In this document: piece after piece, positions 52,646 to 59,511 of the stretch | Numbering within the stretch: position 1 is the first letter of the stretch | How the letters are laid out: every line of letters starts with the position of its first letter | Assembly: GCA_958352885.1 (NCBI GenBank) | Contig: CATWQI010000002.1 | Span: 62,001-126,000 of the forward strand | DNA: 64,000 nucleotides | Direction of reading: 5' to 3' | From: an uncultured Duncaniella sp. | GTDB taxonomy: Bacteria > Bacteroidota > Bacteroidia > Bacteroidales > Muribaculaceae | Notes under the pieces: model-generated | Told to the model about the DNA's origin: nothing | The model's input: the letters and a program-made list of their open reading frames with translations, nothing else | Database searches by the model: none | Translations under genes and position numbers: made by a program

Positions 52646-53410
52646 ATGAATAATCCAGCTTATCTTTCGACTTCATCTTCAGTGTCTGAACTCGTTACGT
52701 CCTTGGGGCGCGAGGAGCGTCTTATTGCGTCTGAATTACCCATTTGGTGTTTCAAGAAAGTTACTGATATAGTTGAAGGCATTGAACTTAGGCTCTCCAA
52801 TATGGCAGGTGGCTATCCGTTTGAGTTTGCAGGTGCCAACTGGCCGACATCGGAGCAACTTTACCTTTGTGGGGAGTTTACAGATGTGGCAATTCAGCGC
52901 GAACTTCGCTCACAAACAAGCGGTTACGCAGCCAAGCGTTTCGTTAAGGCAAAGTATAAGGCACAAGTCCGTGAGGACTTTCCGACATTCCGCTTGCAGT
53001 GGATGCTATTTGTCGTATGGCAGAAGTGCCTTGGCAGTGAAGCCTTCAGAAACAAGCTGTTATCCATTCCCAAAGGAGTGATATTGGTTGAAGAAACTAC
53101 CCTCGACACTGGCGGCACGGCTCAGATATGGGGCTGTAAGAATCCCGAATTGATAGCAGAGCGTAGAAGGCTCGCGCAGCGCATCAAGCGATGGAGCGGT
53201 GCGAACCTCACCAAGAATGCTCTTGACCTCAAAATCAACATCGAAACCAATTCAGTCCGCAATATAGGAACTTTCGAGGGTCAGAACAACATAGGCAAGA
53301 TTCTAATGATTTGCCGTCGCTGCCTCATTGAAGGTATTGAGCCTCCCATCGACCGCGCTCTTCTCAACTCAGCCAATATCACCATATTGGGCAATCATTT
53401 AACATTCTAA
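52646..53410 (+). CDS. NADAR-family (YbiA-like) ADP-ribose glycohydrolase-type protein
   Basis: 254 residues. The NADAR fold is recognisable by ELRLSNMAGGYPFEFAGANW, WPTSEQLYLCGEF (conserved Glu70), SGYAAKRFVKAKYK, RLQWMLFVVWQKC, VILVEET, AQIWGC and GQNNIGKILMICR. NADAR proteins remove ADP-ribose in N-glycosidic linkage; some reverse guanine ADP-ribosylation of DNA made by DarT toxins, and YbiA acts on riboflavin precursors. It is longer than minimal members because of an N-terminal extension of about 35 residues. No DarT-like gene is adjacent in this window. It opens a rightward run of genes of unknown function. Confidence 0.85.
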   Translation: MNNPAYLSTSSSVSELVTSLGREERLIASELPIWCFKKVTDIVEGIELRLSNMAGGYPFEFAGANWPTSEQLYLCGEFTDVAIQRELRSQTSGYAAKRFVKAKYKAQVREDFPTFRLQWMLFVVWQKCLGSEAFRNKLLSIPKGVILVEETTLDTGGTAQIWGCKNPELIAERRRLAQRIKRWSGANLTKNALDLKINIETNSVRNIGTFEGQNNIGKILMICRRCLIEGIEPPIDRALLNSANITILGNHLTF

Positions 53411-53429
53411 CCGCAAAACAATTTCGCTT

Positions 53430-53807
53430 ATGAATAGCCATGAGTGCGCGCCAGTGGTGCGCCTACTTCCCAATTCACCTCGTGAGACAGAACAGCTAAT
53501 TGAGGAGTGGGTTTTTAACGAAGGACACTTTCAGCCCCCTATACGCATTTCTGCATCCATCGTTTCTGACGACAGCATTATAACAGGTCTTAAGGTAATG
53601 TGGGTGTGGGATTATGACCTTGCAACCACAATGAATAGAACAATAGGGATTGGGCTTGCTATTGGTCTCAACATAAGGTTGTACAATATCTCAAATACGT
53701 TAGGTTTCAAATGGAATCCAACTACTCCATCAGAAGTCACTAATACTTTCAGCTCTCTTTTGAGCCTCATCCCTGTACTTAACAACCATATCGTAATAAA
53801 AAGATAA
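53430..53807 (+). CDS. Protein of unknown function
   Basis: 125 residues, 19 bp after the NADAR gene and therefore probably in the same transcript. No signal peptide. The middle (GLKVMWVWDYDLATTMNRT, GIGLAIGLNIRLYNIS) is moderately hydrophobic, the rest polar. I recognise no family. The tight spacing suggests it acts together with the NADAR protein. Confidence 0.7.
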   Translation: MNSHECAPVVRLLPNSPRETEQLIEEWVFNEGHFQPPIRISASIVSDDSIITGLKVMWVWDYDLATTMNRTIGIGLAIGLNIRLYNISNTLGFKWNPTTPSEVTNTFSSLLSLIPVLNNHIVIKR

Positions 53808-53834
53808 CATCCGCGCTCACCACAAACGACGGAG

Positions 53835-53867
53835 ATTGGGTTGCGTATCCCCTCAGCGCAGCCCAAT
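53835..53867 (+). terminator. Hairpin after the NADAR pair
   Basis: ATTGGGTTGCG (53835-53845) pairs with CGCAGCCCAAT (53857-53867) with one G-T pair and an 11-nt loop. No T-run follows. The flanking CGCGCTCACCACAA (53812-53825) is the exact inverse of 49265-49278 in the palindromic region. Confidence 0.4.
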
Positions 53868-53896
53868 TAACTTAAGCAATCTACACATTATATAGT

Positions 53897-54676
53897 ATGG
53901 AACATATTCACAACTTCCTTACCATTCCATTTGATTCCACGTCAGTAGTTGAAGTTCCAAACTGGCTGACTCATGCACACTATATTCATGCCATAGATTA
54001 TGAACGCCACTGTGTCCTTGTCTTCAACATACCGCACAAAGCCATTGCACAACTTATACGTTTGGGACTATGCGATTATGATGACTTTTCATTCAAGAAT
54101 AGTCCGAATCCGCCACGGCATTATGTCAAACTCTTCCGCTTCATCGACTGGCACCTCTTCGAGAATATAAGCGCATATCGTTGGTTCGCTCAACGGCAGG
54201 ACTACCGAGCCTTCTCCACCATTGCCGAAAGATTTGCTATACTGGACGCTGCGTTTTACCATGACGGCTATTCAGCATGGCGGGTGCGCTATTATCTTTC
54301 ACGTCGGCTAATGGGAATGGATGCCAAGAATCCTCGACGCTGTTTCTACTTTGACGACAACCGCGAAGAATTAGCCCTAATCAGAAAAGCCGTCTTGCCT
54401 CCACTGGCAGAGGCACAGAAAAAACTGAATGTACCATCTACCTTCCGTTATCCCATTGACCTTGATATTTGGCTTGACCGCGACAGACTTTATATCGGAT
54501 GGTTTGTCGATGACCTCTACCTATACAGTTTCCGAGGGCTGTTTGAAAAACTGGGAATCGTCACCAACGAAATGAATCCTTGGTTTAAGAGGAACGGCTA
54601 TCCGCGCAACACTCGCAACCAGTCCGAGATTGACCGCTTCCTCGACCAGTTGAGACAGAATAATCTAAAAGAATAA
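53897..54676 (+). CDS. Protein of unknown function
   Basis: 259 residues, soluble, rich in aromatic and charged residues (RHYVKLFRFIDWHLFENIS, SAWRVRYYLSRRLMGM, DLDIWLDRDRLYIGWFVDDL). No known motif or signal peptide. It sits 90 bp after the preceding gene and ahead of the replication initiator gene. I cannot assign a role. Confidence 0.75.
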   Translation: MEHIHNFLTIPFDSTSVVEVPNWLTHAHYIHAIDYERHCVLVFNIPHKAIAQLIRLGLCDYDDFSFKNSPNPPRHYVKLFRFIDWHLFENISAYRWFAQRQDYRAFSTIAERFAILDAAFYHDGYSAWRVRYYLSRRLMGMDAKNPRRCFYFDDNREELALIRKAVLPPLAEAQKKLNVPSTFRYPIDLDIWLDRDRLYIGWFVDDLYLYSFRGLFEKLGIVTNEMNPWFKRNGYPRNTRNQSEIDRFLDQLRQNNLKE

Positions 54677-54690
54677 AGTGGTACAAAAAG

Positions 54691-54753
54691 AGAGTGTGCC
54701 AACCATCACCGACAAGATTAAATTGGCACACTCTGAATAATGGCACACATTGA
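54691..54753 (+). repeat. Iteron-like repeats upstream of the Rep gene
   Basis: AGAGTGTGCCAA (54691-54702) is the inverse of TTGGCACACTCT (54723-54734), and TGGCACACTCTGA (54724-54736) is repeated directly as TGGCACACATTGA (54741-54753). The block ends about 50 bp before the Rep_trans-like gene, the usual place of an initiator binding site, replication origin or autoregulatory operator. The inverted pair could also terminate the preceding gene. Confidence 0.5.
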
Positions 54754-54806
54754 GTTGAAAAACTCATACACTGCCACTATATATAATTGAACATACACAT
54801 ATAAAT

Positions 54807-55670
54807 ATGGCAAACCGACAATACAATTATGCGGTCTGTATAGACGCACTTGAAGTTACATATACAGCAACCGATGAACAAAAGGTTTTCTTGAGTACCA
54901 TCGAAAAGAAATTATATATAGGGGAGGATAATACATCTCTGTGGATTGAGCGGACTGAGAGCCGCCATTACCGAGATGAGTTTATTGTAAAGTGTAAAGA
55001 TGAGGATTCCGATAGGGTCGTTGGCTATCTCCGAAGTGGTAGTTTCAATCCGAATAGACAACTGGTATATCTCACATTTGAGAATGCCGCCCTATACTCA
55101 TGGATTCTTCAAGCACGTTTCTATGTTGAGGCGGCACTTGGACTGACATTTCATAGAGTCAGTAAACTTGATATTGCCGTAGATTTTGATTTCAACATTC
55201 AGAAACGACTCATTGCATTGTTGAAGTCAACACCCAACGATATTATAGTTAATGGACGAGTTGCAAACCGCAAATCCGTGAAAGGTCTGAATGTTCACGC
55301 CTATAACATCAACCTCGACCGAATGTTTGCACAACCCGAACTGAGTATTAGTAATGATGATTCAACACTCAAACTGAAGACATATAACAAACGTAAAGAG
55401 ATTGAGGAGTCAAGTGGTAAAACATATATAACCGAATATACTGGTTTTGCTGGGACACACTACCGCATTGAAGTTACCTGCAAAAACTATAAACGTCTTC
55501 TCCCATCGCTCAAAGCATTACGAATTGACGATATCATTCTCTATACTCAACTTGACAATCACAAAACCTTAAAAGCTCTATTTTGTGACATCCTAAACCG
55601 ACTCATATATCTACGCAAGGGACGAAAGCAACTGAATGTAATTGATGAGGTGCTAAAAGACTTGAAGTGA
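54807..55670 (+). CDS. Rep_trans-like replication initiation protein
   Basis: 287 residues. It resembles the Rep_trans family (RstA of CTX phage, RepC-like plasmid initiators): VSKLDIAVDFDFN near residue 125 corresponds to the family's R-x-D-hydrophobic-A-x-D block, and LKLKTYNKRKEIEES with HYRIEVTCKNYKRLL corresponds to the YNK...RxE block of the catalytic core. These proteins nick an origin and start rolling-circle replication. Iteron-like repeats precede it. The protein suggests that the excised circle can replicate. Assignment rests on motif memory, not a search. Confidence 0.72.
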   Translation: MANRQYNYAVCIDALEVTYTATDEQKVFLSTIEKKLYIGEDNTSLWIERTESRHYRDEFIVKCKDEDSDRVVGYLRSGSFNPNRQLVYLTFENAALYSWILQARFYVEAALGLTFHRVSKLDIAVDFDFNIQKRLIALLKSTPNDIIVNGRVANRKSVKGLNVHAYNINLDRMFAQPELSISNDDSTLKLKTYNKRKEIEESSGKTYITEYTGFAGTHYRIEVTCKNYKRLLPSLKALRIDDIILYTQLDNHKTLKALFCDILNRLIYLRKGRKQLNVIDEVLKDLK

Positions 55671-55931
55671 ATGGGATATATGTGCGGATAGTGCATCCTG
55701 AGGCTATTGGTTAATAGTCTGGGAATGCACATCCATGGAATAAAAATTTTTACCCATTTCAGATATCAATGGGATGCCACCATTATAGGGGAGGAAGGAC
55801 GGGAGGGGAGATAGGGGTTACCTACCTTCACCTCTTTCAATGCTTTAAGTGTCATAAAGACCTAATAATATAACTCCCAGGTTGCTCTGCTATAGCCTCA
55901 GAGGATACGCTATAATTGCAAGACGTTGGGG
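55671..55931 (+). other. Non-coding right-end region of the element
   Basis: No gene longer than a few codons. It contains GTGCAT with ATGCAC flanking CTATTGGTTAATAG just after the Rep gene, a CCCATT/AATGGG pair, a purine-rich run of G and A near 55790-55815, and TATAGC with GCTATA near 55890-55913. These may serve as terminator, single-strand origin or transfer origin; none is proven. Confidence 0.35.
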
Positions 55932-55962
55932 TTGTGTATGTTAACGAAAATGCGTACCTTTG
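55932..55962 (+). promoter_or_regulatory. Outward-facing promoter near the right end
   Basis: TTGT (55932-55935), 19 bp, TACCTTTG (55955-55962). It drives a short region with only a 15-codon frame (ATG 55987 to TAA 56034). In the integrated state it runs into the native guaA terminator; in the circle it would run across the attachment site and antisense into int. Confidence 0.45.
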
Positions 55963-56072
55963 CAGTCGCAAGACGACAGAAACGGCATGAACAGAGTAGA
56001 AATCCCAGCAGATAGCGTGGAATTTTCAATCTAACTCGCTGTCCTACAGCACGCCTGCAAAATCAAAAACAA

Positions 56073-56093
56073 CCCCGATTTTCAACCCCGATG
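56073..56093 (+). repeat. Right arm-type integrase repeats
   Basis: CCCCGATT (56073-56080) and CCCCGATG (56086-56093), 13 bp apart, in the same orientation as the three left-end copies. The longer form AACCCCGATT is identical at 45542-45551 and 56071-56080. Confidence 0.6.
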
Positions 56094-56153
56094 AAACAAA
56101 CAGAAAGCATAACTCCCAACATATCAGACTATTCACAAGTCAAACGCTTAATT

Positions 56154-56161
56154 GAGTGGGA
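56154..56161 (+). repeat. attR core with remnant of the native guaA 3' end
   Basis: GAGTGGGA followed by ATAA. Read in the guaA frame this is GAG TGG GAA TAA, coding Glu-Trp-Glu-stop, the family's normal C-terminus. Thirty bp further stands the terminator that belonged to guaA before insertion. Confidence 0.75.
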
Positions 56162-56190
56162 ATAATCCCTATCGAGATGATATTAAAACG

Positions 56191-56223
56191 GACGGAGGAT
56201 GCAGATTTGCTGCATCCTCCGTC
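56191..56223. terminator. Native guaA terminator, also serving the serpin operon
   Basis: A perfect 14-bp stem (GACGGAGGATGCAG, 56191-56204, with 56210-56223) and a 5-nt loop, followed by TTTTGTT on the plus strand and TTTTAAT on the minus strand. It now lies 10.8 kb from guaA. On the minus strand it ends the sigma-barrel/serpin operon. Confidence 0.85.
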
Positions 56224-56260
56224 TTTTGTTCTGTAAGGTGTGATAAACGGGTAGGGTGGT

Positions 56261-57487
56261 TTAGAGATTGTTGATTCTGCCTACGAAGAGTATTGACGAG
56301 CTTGTCGATTCCGAGATGATGAAAATGAACGGGCGGTCAATTGTCACCTCCGGATGCGGTGCTCCGGGTAAGGCGGTTTCTAATCCAATGTCGGTGACAG
56401 CTGCGGCTTCTGTGCCATGTTCGTCGACAACGATGTGTACACGCTGCCGGATGTTGTTGATGAACAGTGGTTTAGGTGAAATACCTCCGAATTCTGCCGC
56501 AGGTGTGAACGCCTTCTTCATCCCGAGTGCCTGCATCATTGAGAGGGGGAAATTGCCGGTGTTGATGTCGAATTTAGGCATGGTGATTACGGCAGTCGTT
56601 GATGTGCTGAACTTCTGTTGCCAGTTTAGCCATCTTTTGGCATTGAGTGTTGTGGCGCATTCTTCGGTGGTGACGCCGGATGGCGGGAGCACAAGAGTCA
56701 TGCGGAAGGACTTGTTGCCATAGGGTAGGGATATGGCGGTGATGCCTTCGTCGGAAATCAGGGTGCAAGGGTGGGTGTCATCGTGCATCATCGGCACTTT
56801 AGGCATAGTGCCGTCGGCATTGTGGAACGTGCGTTTTTCGGTACCTGACTTCGGGAATCTGGCTGCCCATGTGCCTTTGAAGTACAGAGCGTTCATGATT
56901 GAGACCATTACGTTGGGCGGTGACGAGAGGAAGTTCTTAATCATCCCCTCGGTGTGTGTTGCCGCCCATTGGTTTATAGCGTTCATAGCATCAGTCGAAT
57001 ACATGTCGATACGTCTGATTTCAGCTCCATACGTCTCTTGACTTGAGGTTTGGAACTGCTCGTTGACGGGAAACTCTTCATGGAGCCAGAGCGAGTTGGC
57101 AAGCGAGAGTCTGGTGCCGGGGTCTACCCGGGGAAGTGCATGTAGCAGGAAGCTGTTCTGGGAATGTACATCTTCAAGGGTGGCATTTCTGAAGCCTGTG
57201 GCATTGATGATTTCCTCAAGAGTCTCCCCTTCGGCGCCATTGGCTGCCATGGATAATGCCATGGACAGGCTGAGCGGCGAGACGATGGCATTGCCGTCGT
57301 CGTCAGACGGAATCAGGCTGAGGTACGTGAATGCGAAATCATTCTGGGAGTGTATGATTTCCATGTTCAGTGAATTCGGACAAATGACGAAAGGGGCATT
57401 TCCGGCTTGTGGTACATCTTGGTCGCATGCAGTCGTTATCAGCGCGGCTGAGGCAATGGCAAGCGATGACTTGAATGGTAGTTTCAT
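56261..57487 (-). CDS. Lipoprotein serpin (serine protease inhibitor)
   Basis: 408 residues; lipobox ALITTAC (Cys21). Serpin landmarks: FAFTYLSLI helix, IVSPLSLSMALSMAANGAEG, LSLANSLWL, NALYFKGTWAARFP, FRMTLVLPP, and a proper hinge DEHGTEAAAVTD (Glu356 as P17) followed by the reactive loop to HPEVTIDRPFIFIISE. Counting 16 residues from P17 gives P1 Ala372 and P1' Leu373, suggesting elastase-like targets. Small alanines in the hinge mean it can insert and inhibit. It begins 21 bp after the sigma-barrel fusion gene, so the two form an operon. It would stand on the cell surface or in the periplasm. Confidence 0.93.
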   Translation of the reverse strand: MKLPFKSSLAIASAALITTACDQDVPQAGNAPFVICPNSLNMEIIHSQNDFAFTYLSLIPSDDDGNAIVSPLSLSMALSMAANGAEGETLEEIINATGFRNATLEDVHSQNSFLLHALPRVDPGTRLSLANSLWLHEEFPVNEQFQTSSQETYGAEIRRIDMYSTDAMNAINQWAATHTEGMIKNFLSSPPNVMVSIMNALYFKGTWAARFPKSGTEKRTFHNADGTMPKVPMMHDDTHPCTLISDEGITAISLPYGNKSFRMTLVLPPSGVTTEECATTLNAKRWLNWQQKFSTSTTAVITMPKFDINTGNFPLSMMQALGMKKAFTPAAEFGGISPKPLFINNIRQRVHIVVDEHGTEAAAVTDIGLETALPGAPHPEVTIDRPFIFIISESTSSSILFVGRINNL

Positions 57488-57508
57488 TGGACTGGGTATA
57501 AGTGTGTG

Positions 57509-59128
57509 TTAGAAGTTCAGACGTAATCCTATCGGCAGGGTGAATTGGAAACGTTCCTCCTGCCATTTGTTGACGGTTTCGGTGTCGTTGTTGTGGAAAT
57601 TGTAGCGCATCGAGGGCTCTGCGTATAGTCCCACGCGTTGTGTGATGTTGAATTGGACTCCTATGCCGCTGCTGAGTGACCATTGTATCGGGGTCGAGAT
57701 CTGTTCCGTGCCGAACAAGTCGCTTTTCGTTGCGGATACGGGGATATCCAGTCCGCCGCCTACGGAGCCGTATATCCGCAGTGCCGGGGTAGAATAGATG
57801 TTTAGATTGAGTTTTATCGGGATTCCGATATAGTGGTAGCGGAAGTTGTACCTGTTGCCTGATTTCGATGCTTCGGATCGGAGATGAGAGTATGTGACTC
57901 CCGTCTCAATCCCTAACGTGCGTGTAAGCATGTAATTGGCGGACAATGACACGGATATGGTAGGATGGTGCCGGGTATCGGCATAGCTGTCCGCTATGTC
58001 GGAAGGGATGCCGGGTGACGGAGTGGCAGGACCGTCTGCCCAAGGTCCTGAGGATGCCAGATTGTCGGAAAATCCGGAGGATGGACCGGCGCTCTGTGAG
58101 TTGAGGGTCGTATTGACCGACACGTTAAATCCGTGTTTATGGGTGGCATGTCGGGCTATGAAATGATGAGTCTGTGCATCGTAGTTGCTCGTGGTAGGCT
58201 CGTATGTGCGGTCAGGATTTTCAGTGCTTTCTGTTCCCTCCGTCCTTTCGGAACTTTCTGTTCCCGTCGTCCTTTCATCGCTTTCTGTCGGTTGTTCCGC
58301 CCTTAGTGAGAGCTCGGAGCTTTCGGCTGTCTCTGTGTTTTCTGCTATTTCGGGGATGAAATCGGGCTCTAAGGGCGTGTTGACTGTGGCTTTAGCATAG
58401 GTGTGCTGATGGTCGTTCACGACGTTTTCTCCTGGTAAAATGTCAGCAGCGAGTTCATTGTCATGCAGTGAGTTCCGTATATCATCCACAGAAGTGGCGG
58501 TTTGGGGCGTTCCGGATGCTATTTCTGACATACCGGACTGTATGTCGGTGGTGATAAGCCGTGGCAGCAGAGCTGCCAGCAGCAGTATGATGCCAATGGC
58601 TCCGCTGAGTTCTATGCCATGTTCACGTATGATTTTGCGCAGGAGCTCTTTGGCTCTGAACAGCTGAGATGATGACGAGTGTGGAGCTATGCCGAGCAGT
58701 TTGCCGATTTCGGCATGCGACATATTGTCAAGCACGGCGAGTTTGAACACCTTGCGATAGCCGTCAGGGAGCATGTTGATTATAGCCTCAAGCTCCTCGT
58801 AGGATATGAGGGTGTGTATTTCCGGTATCTCCGGGACATCAACGTCATCGTTTAGGAGTGTTGTCAGCTCCTCCTGGTTGAGGTACTGGATGGACAGATT
58901 CTTCATTATGGTGCCGAGCCAGAATTCCAGTTTGTCACAGTTGCGCAGTTTGTTTATCTGTGTGAATGCTACGATGAATCCGTCGTGCAGAATGTCGCTC
59001 GCCACCTCCGGGTCGTGGATGTAGTGACGTATGATTCTCATCATGCGTCCCGAATAGCGTGAGTAGAGTATGCCCAATGCATCTCTGTCGCCATTTTTGC
59101 ATAGTTCCACTAAGGAGGTCTTGTCCAT
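57509..59128 (-). CDS. ECF sigma factor fused to a membrane span and an outer-membrane beta-barrel
   Basis: 539 residues in one uninterrupted frame. Residues about 8-80 are sigma region 2 (ALGILYSRYSGRMMRIIRHY, DILHDGFIVAF, FWLGTIMKNLSIQYL); 108-165 are region 4 (MLPDGYRKVFKLAVLDNMSH, AEIGKLLGIAPHSSSSQLFR). A hydrophobic span follows at about 174-193 (LSGAIGIILLLAALLP). Residues 194-330 are a flexible linker rich in Ser, Thr and Glu. From 331 on, about eight amphipathic strands (FNVSVNTTL, ISVSLSANYML, GIETGVTYS, FRYHYIGIPIKLNLNI, LRIYGSVGGGLDI, WSLSSGIGVQF, GLYAEPSMRYNF, FTLPIGLRLNF) end in Phe, the signal for barrel assembly. No anti-sigma gene is nearby. The protein seems to bridge both membranes. 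See findings. Confidence 0.9.
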   Translation of the reverse strand: MDKTSLVELCKNGDRDALGILYSRYSGRMMRIIRHYIHDPEVASDILHDGFIVAFTQINKLRNCDKLEFWLGTIMKNLSIQYLNQEELTTLLNDDVDVPEIPEIHTLISYEELEAIINMLPDGYRKVFKLAVLDNMSHAEIGKLLGIAPHSSSSQLFRAKELLRKIIREHGIELSGAIGIILLLAALLPRLITTDIQSGMSEIASGTPQTATSVDDIRNSLHDNELAADILPGENVVNDHQHTYAKATVNTPLEPDFIPEIAENTETAESSELSLRAEQPTESDERTTGTESSERTEGTESTENPDRTYEPTTSNYDAQTHHFIARHATHKHGFNVSVNTTLNSQSAGPSSGFSDNLASSGPWADGPATPSPGIPSDIADSYADTRHHPTISVSLSANYMLTRTLGIETGVTYSHLRSEASKSGNRYNFRYHYIGIPIKLNLNIYSTPALRIYGSVGGGLDIPVSATKSDLFGTEQISTPIQWSLSSGIGVQFNITQRVGLYAEPSMRYNFHNNDTETVNKWQEERFQFTLPIGLRLNF

Positions 59129-59224
59129 TTGCTGTTTTCGATGTGAGCAGATTGGTTTTATAGTAATGATGCTGAATCCGCGTCATGACTGCATAGTATC
59201 GAGAGGAAAAATTTCCGGTAACTG

Positions 59225-59232
59225 CAAATATA
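59225..59232 (-). promoter_or_regulatory. Possible -7 box of the sigma-barrel/serpin operon
   Basis: TATATTTG on the minus strand matches TAnnTTTG; transcription would start near 59218 with a leader of about 90 nt. No good -33 box. If the sigma factor controls its own operon, a different promoter sequence may lie here instead. Confidence 0.35.
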
Positions 59233-59344
59233 AGCAAAATATATATGTCAGTAACGTTTTTTTGTCTCATTTGTGAATAGATGTAAATATAAAATATACA
59301 ATAGTTAAAATATGATAATTAGACAATGTTTTTTAGCATAAAAA

Positions 59345-59375
59345 TTTGGTGAGTCACAAAAACTCCCTACCTTTG
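59345..59375 (+). promoter_or_regulatory. Promoter of the porin gene
   Basis: TTTG (59345-59348), 19 bp, TACCTTTG (59368-59375): full consensus. The leader is about 130 nt. A second -7 match, TAACTTTG at 59495-59502, is too near the ATG. The rest of the divergent interval 59129-59511 shows no gene. Confidence 0.6.
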
Positions 59376-59511
59376 CATCAGTTTTTCATGGTATTAGATT
59401 TAAGGTAAGAAGATTATTCGTCGTGATGACGGGTAATTTTTTTTGTATATACGAAAATTAACTCACAGCTGATAGAGATTTGCGCTTAATTGCGTAACTT
59501 TGTTGTCGATT

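Larger units (their letters stand above)
45389..56161. mobile_element. Integrated element in the 3' end of guaA (about 10.8 kb)
   Basis: Bounded by the core repeats GAGTGGGA at 45381-45388 and 56154-56161. It encodes a tyrosine recombinase next to the left end, a serine recombinase, an XRE regulator, a methyltransferase-like protein, a lipoprotein, two zinc-ribbon membrane proteins, a NADAR protein, two unknown proteins and a Rep_trans-like initiator. Codon use and base composition are visibly more AT-rich than the chromosome on both sides. Arm-type repeats lie just inside both ends. I see no relaxase of the MobA type, no conjugation genes and no phage structural genes, so it is probably a small integrative element that can replicate or be mobilised by helpers. 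Confidence 0.85.

Noticed and set aside
45389..56161. Filamentous phage (inovirus) prophage
   Set aside because: The Rep_trans-like protein fits such phages, but there is no Zot/pI-type morphogenesis ATPase and no small coat protein run; the zinc-ribbon membrane proteins do not resemble phage structural proteins.
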